Origin: Terfezia claveryi
Lineage: Eukaryota > Ascomycota > Pezizomycetes > Pezizales > Pezizaceae
Assembly (NCBI GenBank): GCA_015179025.1
Contig: WHUX01000004.1
Location: forward strand, 620,001 to 684,000
Direction of reading: 5' to 3'
Length of the DNA stretch: 64,000 nt
Below the pieces are notes generated by a model that was not told the origin of the DNA, made no database searches, and was given only the letters and a program-made list of their open reading frames with translations. Of the stretch, positions 59,101 through 64,000 are shown piece by piece. Each line of letters begins with the position of its first letter. Position 1 is the first letter of the stretch. Made by a program: the position numbers and the translations under genes.

Positions 59101-62100
59101 TTCCCGCACATCTTTTATATTTCTGCCAAGCATGTGTCTTTGCTGTTCGGTCAACTTTTCGGGTGGCATGTCCAAGAAAGCAACTGCGGAGTAGAATTCC
59201 GTCAAAGCGCAGTATAAGGTTCCCACCATTGCTTCGTTGAGGGGTTCGCAGTAATTTGTGGCCAGATCCGCAGCGACTTCATACTTATTGAAGATCGTTG
59301 CTATAATCAGACGCAGCATACTGAACATGTATCCATGGCTCATACTCTCTCCAGATATCATACGGTCAATATCTTCATTTGTCCCTAACAGCTCGCCGGC
59401 GAAGTTGAGCGGGTCACGATCCTTGGGAGATTGATCTCGGTCATTGCTGTTTTGCCCGCGTAAGTTAAGCACAAACTGTAGTGGCATATCTAACCACCAT
59501 TGTCCGAAATTTTGTTTGTACTTCCGAATGGATGGCTTGTTAAGGAGCATCTTCGCATGGATTGCTCCAAGTGGTTCACCAGCGAACATACCAAAGAAAG
59601 GAATTTCGGCTCTATATTATCTGCATTAGTTCTAGTGTTTGTGCGATGGGTAAATTGGCCTTACAAGGCGAAGCAAGTATAGTCCACATTGAAAACAGCC
59701 TGACCAATACTTGCTGCTTGTTGTAAATATCTCAAAACATCATTCATGGGCTGATGGAAAACCCCAATGTGCCCGGCGTATACCTGGTAGATGGCTGGAG
59801 CTATTGCTGGTGGGGGTGATTCTTTCTCAATGAGCTGTATAGCAAGTTTACCATAGTGGTAGCTCCTTTGCAGGTTTTCCTGAGTGCCTTCGGAACCGAG
59901 AATCACCCCACTCATGAGCATTGCATATGCACCAGCTGTAGAAATTCCGTATTCCAGCGAAATAGCAACGGATGTGAAGCAAACTGACGGAAGTAGAACC
60001 GGCCTGGCCATGCAGACTGGCAGAATGATAATGGATATTATTTCTTGCAAGAGGTTCAGGTTTTCCTCCTGTAGAGTATGCATCTGCGCAATGGCCCGGA
60101 TTTGGCTGACGTCAAGCATGATCCGGGGCCTCATCATTGCCGCATGAATCCTAGCCTCATCGTCGTCAATTGGGACCTCCCATCCCAGGGTACTAAGCCC
60201 TAGTAAACCAGTGACAATTGTTTCATGCAATTTACCCTGTGCCAAAAGACAATTCATCTTTTGCATCAAGCAACGCACTCTGTCCCTTGGCTTGAAGCAT
60301 CTTGGGAGGATGGATTCCACTAATCGGATACTTTCTTCGTAATTATATTGAGCAAAGTAGCCCTCTATTAGTGACAAATTAATATCAAATGCCATTGAGT
60401 CAATCGCATCATTTCCTAGCACATCTTCTGGTCCTGATTCGAGAGTTGACTGAGGCCTAAAACTCTTGAGTTAGTTGCGCTCAACACATGGGGCACAGGG
60501 TTTCTAACCTTTCTTCGTCTGCGGCGTCAAGTAGTGCCTTCGCTACTTGGAAATATTCCAATGCGGCGCTAAAAGCCGTTGCCGACATGGCTTTCCTGCC
60601 TGCTCTTAGATTTAACTCCATCAATCGAACTCTCTCCTCGCAGCTGAGTGGAGAGAGCCAGTGGTTAAGTTGATTAACTATCTCATAGAGAATGGAATCA
60701 TGTTGTGACTCTGAAACTTTGGCCAGAAGTCGCTCTCCTATTTGTTTATGTAACGCAGCCCTCTCATCCAGGGGCACGAGAGAATAGGCAGCCTGCTGCA
60801 CTCGGTCATGCAGGAACCGATATGATATGGTGATCGCTTCTTCATCCATGTTCCGCAATGGCTCTCCCGGAAAATAAGAGCCTGGCACATTTTGGCATGG
60901 AGTAACATTTGGAGTGCTGTCGACGATTTTCCGTTCTAAATTCAGCATTCTGTAGCTAGAGGAAGTCGACAATATCAGCCCTGCCTATTATGACGTTAGC
61001 AGCTGATAGCGACAGGGGAAGTATGACCATAACCTTCTCAACTCACCTCTAGAGCACCCCATAGTCCATCTGCGGTCTCCTCCAGCTCCTTGCCACAAGC
61101 CCAAGCAAGCATGTCAAGTCCTATTCTGATGCCGCCAAGAAAGCTGGCTACTATGAGTTCCGACCTGGTCTCATCATCAAGTGCCCTCATTTGTTTGACG
61201 AGCAAATCAACTATCGTTGGAGGAAGTCCTTCTGCATCCACTCCACTCAGACTGAACCTCCATTTCTTTGCTTCAAAATCGAAAATGATGTGCCCATCTC
61301 GATGCAGCGACTTTAACAATTGAGTAACAAAGAAAGCATTACCACCCGTCCTCAAAAAAACAAGCTCAGTGAGTGTTTGCATATCAGGGCCCGCTGCCGG
61401 TCCGTCTGTATTTAAAAGATGAGGTATTCGATGTAAAGTATCGCCAACCATCTTGCCTACACTGTCTTGATCCAAGGGGCCCAGTGTTATATCAATCACT
61501 TCAACTTTTGTTTCCTCTCGTGTTAACATGTTGCTCCTCTGACCAGGTCCCTCGTTCAGGAAATCAAAAGCTGTGGCAGACCTAAAGAAGTCCAACATCC
61601 CAGACACAGGATGATCAGCGCATACACCTCCCTCTCTGTAAGCACCGATGAGAAGGATCTTTTGCATAGCACCTGTATCTCCGGAACCACTTCTCGCAGC
61701 TTCCCTGATAATAGTATTTATGAGATTTACCTCACTGCCACTACACCATTGCAAGTCATCCAGGAACACCACCAGACCACGTCTAGCAAATACCGCAAGG
61801 AGTTTGATGAACACGCTCTTAAATCTGTTTTCTCTTTCTGATGGTCCAAGAGTGACGATTGGTTCAAAGTTGTACCCTTCACCCAGCAGTATTTTGATCT
61901 CAGGAATAACATCCATTAGCACACCTGCATCTTTAGTCTCTTCAAATGCCTTCGATGTGTCAACCCTCCATTTATGAAGGCTTGTTGCAGACTCCGAGAG
62001 TGCTTGCCGCACAAGGTCCTGTAGTGTCTGCACCAGGGTGAAAAAAGAAAATCCACGTTTGTACTGATCGAACTTGCTGGTTGTGAAATAACCCTTATTC

Positions 62101-64000
62101 TCGACTACCTTCCGCTGTAATTCGTTGACAAGTCTGGACTTTCCGATCCCACTGGTACCCGATACCATGACAACACTACATCCTCCATTCTTCGTGACCT
62201 TTTCGTATGCAAGCTCCAGTTTCCCCACATCGGTTTCCCTGCCGTAAAGCTTTTCTGGGACGATGAACTGACTTGTATCGTCTAGTTCACCAACTTTGGT
62301 GGTGTCCAATGGTTCATTTTTTGTTAACCGCTTACATATTGAGTCCAAGTCGGCTTTCAATCCTGAGGCCGTTTGATATCGGTCTTCGGCATTCTTCATA
62401 AGTAGCTTCATGATAACCGTGCTCAACACAACGGGTATAGTGGGGTTGATCTCATGCGGTGGAATAGGCTGCTGCGCAATATGTTGGTGAATCAACTCCA
62501 AGGGATCAGTAGATCTAAATGGCAAGAATCCCACACAGATTTCGTACAATGTAACCCCTAGGGAGTAGAAGTCCGCCCGATAGTCCACTGACCTGTTCAT
62601 CCTCCCAGTACATTCGGGCGCTATATACTGAAGTGGTGCAAGGTTATCTTTGATCAGCGATTGTCCAGAGCTCCGCGTTGCTTCTTCCCTTTCAAACCTG
62701 GAAGCAAGATGCCATCCGCTCAGTTTCCCTTTTCCGTTCTTGGTGACAAGGATGGTGAAAGAGTTGATATTGTTGTGTGTGATACCAATCCGATGTGTGT
62801 CCACCAATACAGAAACCACACTGGAGATAATCGTCATGATTTTGATGATCTCTTGTTTTGTCCTGTGTTTAGCAGCCTCATGTAGTTGTTGCCGTATCAT
62901 AGGAGTAGTTCCAGCCAGTGTCTCGCCATTAATCAATTTGATTGGCTTTGTATCGGGTAGAAAAGCCTCTCGTACATTCAGAACGCCCGAGTCAGAATCG
63001 TAGACGAGGGTCATCCCGCCGTCTGGTAAGTAATCCAAAGCTGTAGGTCTCACCACCCCTGGCAAAACATGCAATGAGGAGGGAAGGTGTAGATTTTGCT
63101 GTTGTGATAGAGATAACGAAGACGCCTGGGAAGATAATTGAGAACTGGCTGAGGAGAACGATGATGCTGCTGATAACAGTTTCCATTCAGATTGAAGCAG
63201 AGATAATGTTTCTACGTGGTTCACAAGACAAAGCTTCAGAAAAACAGGCTTTCCAGTACTTATGGCGACAGCACGGTAGACCTGAAGATGATTCTAAGCC
63301 TGAGGGTCAGCGTATTTTACCCCCCTCTTGGTAGAGTGAAGACCAGGCTTACGATAGCATATACAAGCCTGAGGTCCTTCCAAGCGCCCAATTGCGACTT
63401 TGGGGCTTCTTCATGCATATCCTCCTCCGGTAGTAAAGATAATCTCGAACCCGAAGATAGCCCAAGCTGAGATTCACCCATGTCTGTCAGGTCTTGCGAT
63501 ACATAGACTATCGTTGCTACTGAGCTGCTCCGACTACTTCCGTACTCCTCAATCAGGGTTTTATCGGTTTCCAAGTCCTCTTTCCCAACCTCCTCTGCCC
63601 CCTCGCCATTAACATGACCATTGATACCACCAGCATCAGAAAACCCGCTCATTCCGTTAACTCCTCCATCAGTAGCTCCATCCCTACAAAGGTCCAGATT
63701 CGCTAATTCTTTTGTAATTACTGAGCCTCTCCCGAGGATAACCTCCGCACCGCCTCCAACAACTTCATTCACATCACTAGGATCCATGATGATTCCATAA
63801 GGCAGCCCAGGCAGCCCTGTGATAATGGAGCTGGCGTTGCCACTGCTTGCTGACACAACCCCAGATATCGCCCCGGACTGACCCGCCCCCGCAGAAAGTA
63901 GACTGCTGACACTTGTGGCCCCAATGGGCGGAGATGCTAGGACACTGGCAACGTTGGCAACGCCAACCGTAGCGGCTAACTTTGGCACTTTCGAGCCAGA
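56146..64000 (-). CDS. Hybrid histidine kinase with N-terminal kinase-like and AAA-type domains (CHK1/Phk type), 5'-partial
   Basis: Nine exons on the minus strand: 64000-63353 (open at the window end), 63293-61047, 60984-60509, 60456-59665, 59611-58788, 58716-57796, 57749-57158, 57102-56442 and 56388-56146. All phases agree, giving 2,467 visible residues. Order: Ser/Gly-rich N-terminal part; protein-kinase-like domain (about 217-540); ATPase with Walker A GTSGIGKS (about 595) and Walker B VVFLDD (about 725); a long helical repeat region; GAF domain (about 1756-1930); H-box MSHEIR|TP with His 1967; HATPase boxes (NLVGNSVKF, VEDTGIGIP, GGTGLGLAIS); a degenerate receiver-like segment; and a terminal receiver (LLAEDNDVN, VILMDVQMP with Asp 2392, HIPKP). 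This is the group X architecture of Candida Chk1 and fission-yeast Phk1/2, which feed phosphorelays in stress and cell-wall signalling. The kinase-like domain looks inactive. The last intron has a weak donor (GTGGAT). Confidence 0.9.

Noticed and set aside
1..64000. tRNA genes and CRISPR arrays
   Set aside because: No cloverleaf with paired acceptor stem and intact A and B boxes was recognised by eye, and no regularly spaced direct repeats with unique spacers were seen. A tRNA scan would be decisive.

Overview
The window reads as nuclear DNA of a filamentous ascomycete. Spliced genes have short introns (43-85 bp) with GTANGT-type donors and CTAAC/CTGAC-like branch sites. The gene families present (inositol pentakisphosphate 2-kinase, a CHK1/Phk-type hybrid histidine kinase, an HNH_2-type nuclease and a PAP2 membrane enzyme) fit this. 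A Eurotiomycete, perhaps from Onygenales, is my inference. It is not proven by the sequence.

Layout. (1) 4.1-12.6 kb, plus strand: a five-exon gene for a giant Glu/Ala/Val/Pro-rich protein (2,772 residues) with internal repeats and a C-terminal hydrophobic tail. (2) 15.3-16.9 kb, plus: a three-exon PAP2-type membrane enzyme. (3) 16.9-26.8 kb: AT-rich, gene-poor DNA with a GC-ended transposon split by a foldback element that has two 644-bp inverted arms. (4) 26.8-28.2 kb, plus: IPK1. (5) 28.6-31.5 kb: further copies of the GC-ended transposon, one of which keeps the empty site of the foldback element. (6) 32.1-36.6 kb, minus: a decayed Ty3/gypsy relic carrying several very short SINE-like insertions, some with clear target-site duplications. 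(7) 37.6-41.3 kb, plus: two copies of a repeat whose head is 5S rRNA-derived, flanking an HNH nuclease gene that also lies between inverted copies of a 15-mer. (8) 41.7-42.8 kb: repeated hairpins with covarying stems. (9) 44.6-46.3 kb, minus: a four-exon secreted/type I membrane protein with a Cys-rich ectodomain. (10) 46.3-56.1 kb: a gene desert with short inverted-repeat elements. (11) 56.1 kb to the window end, minus: a nine-exon hybrid histidine kinase whose 5' end lies outside the window.

The genes do not form a pathway or cluster. They are dispersed single genes among repeats. IPK1 acts in inositol polyphosphate synthesis, the histidine kinase in phosphorelay signalling, and the PAP2 protein probably in lipid phosphate chemistry. 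The most unusual content is in the repeats: the foldback insertion with its empty site, the 5S-headed retroposon, the recurring 15-mer terminus around the HNH gene, and the hairpin array. Exon joins below were checked for reading phase by hand, but no transcript or database evidence was available.
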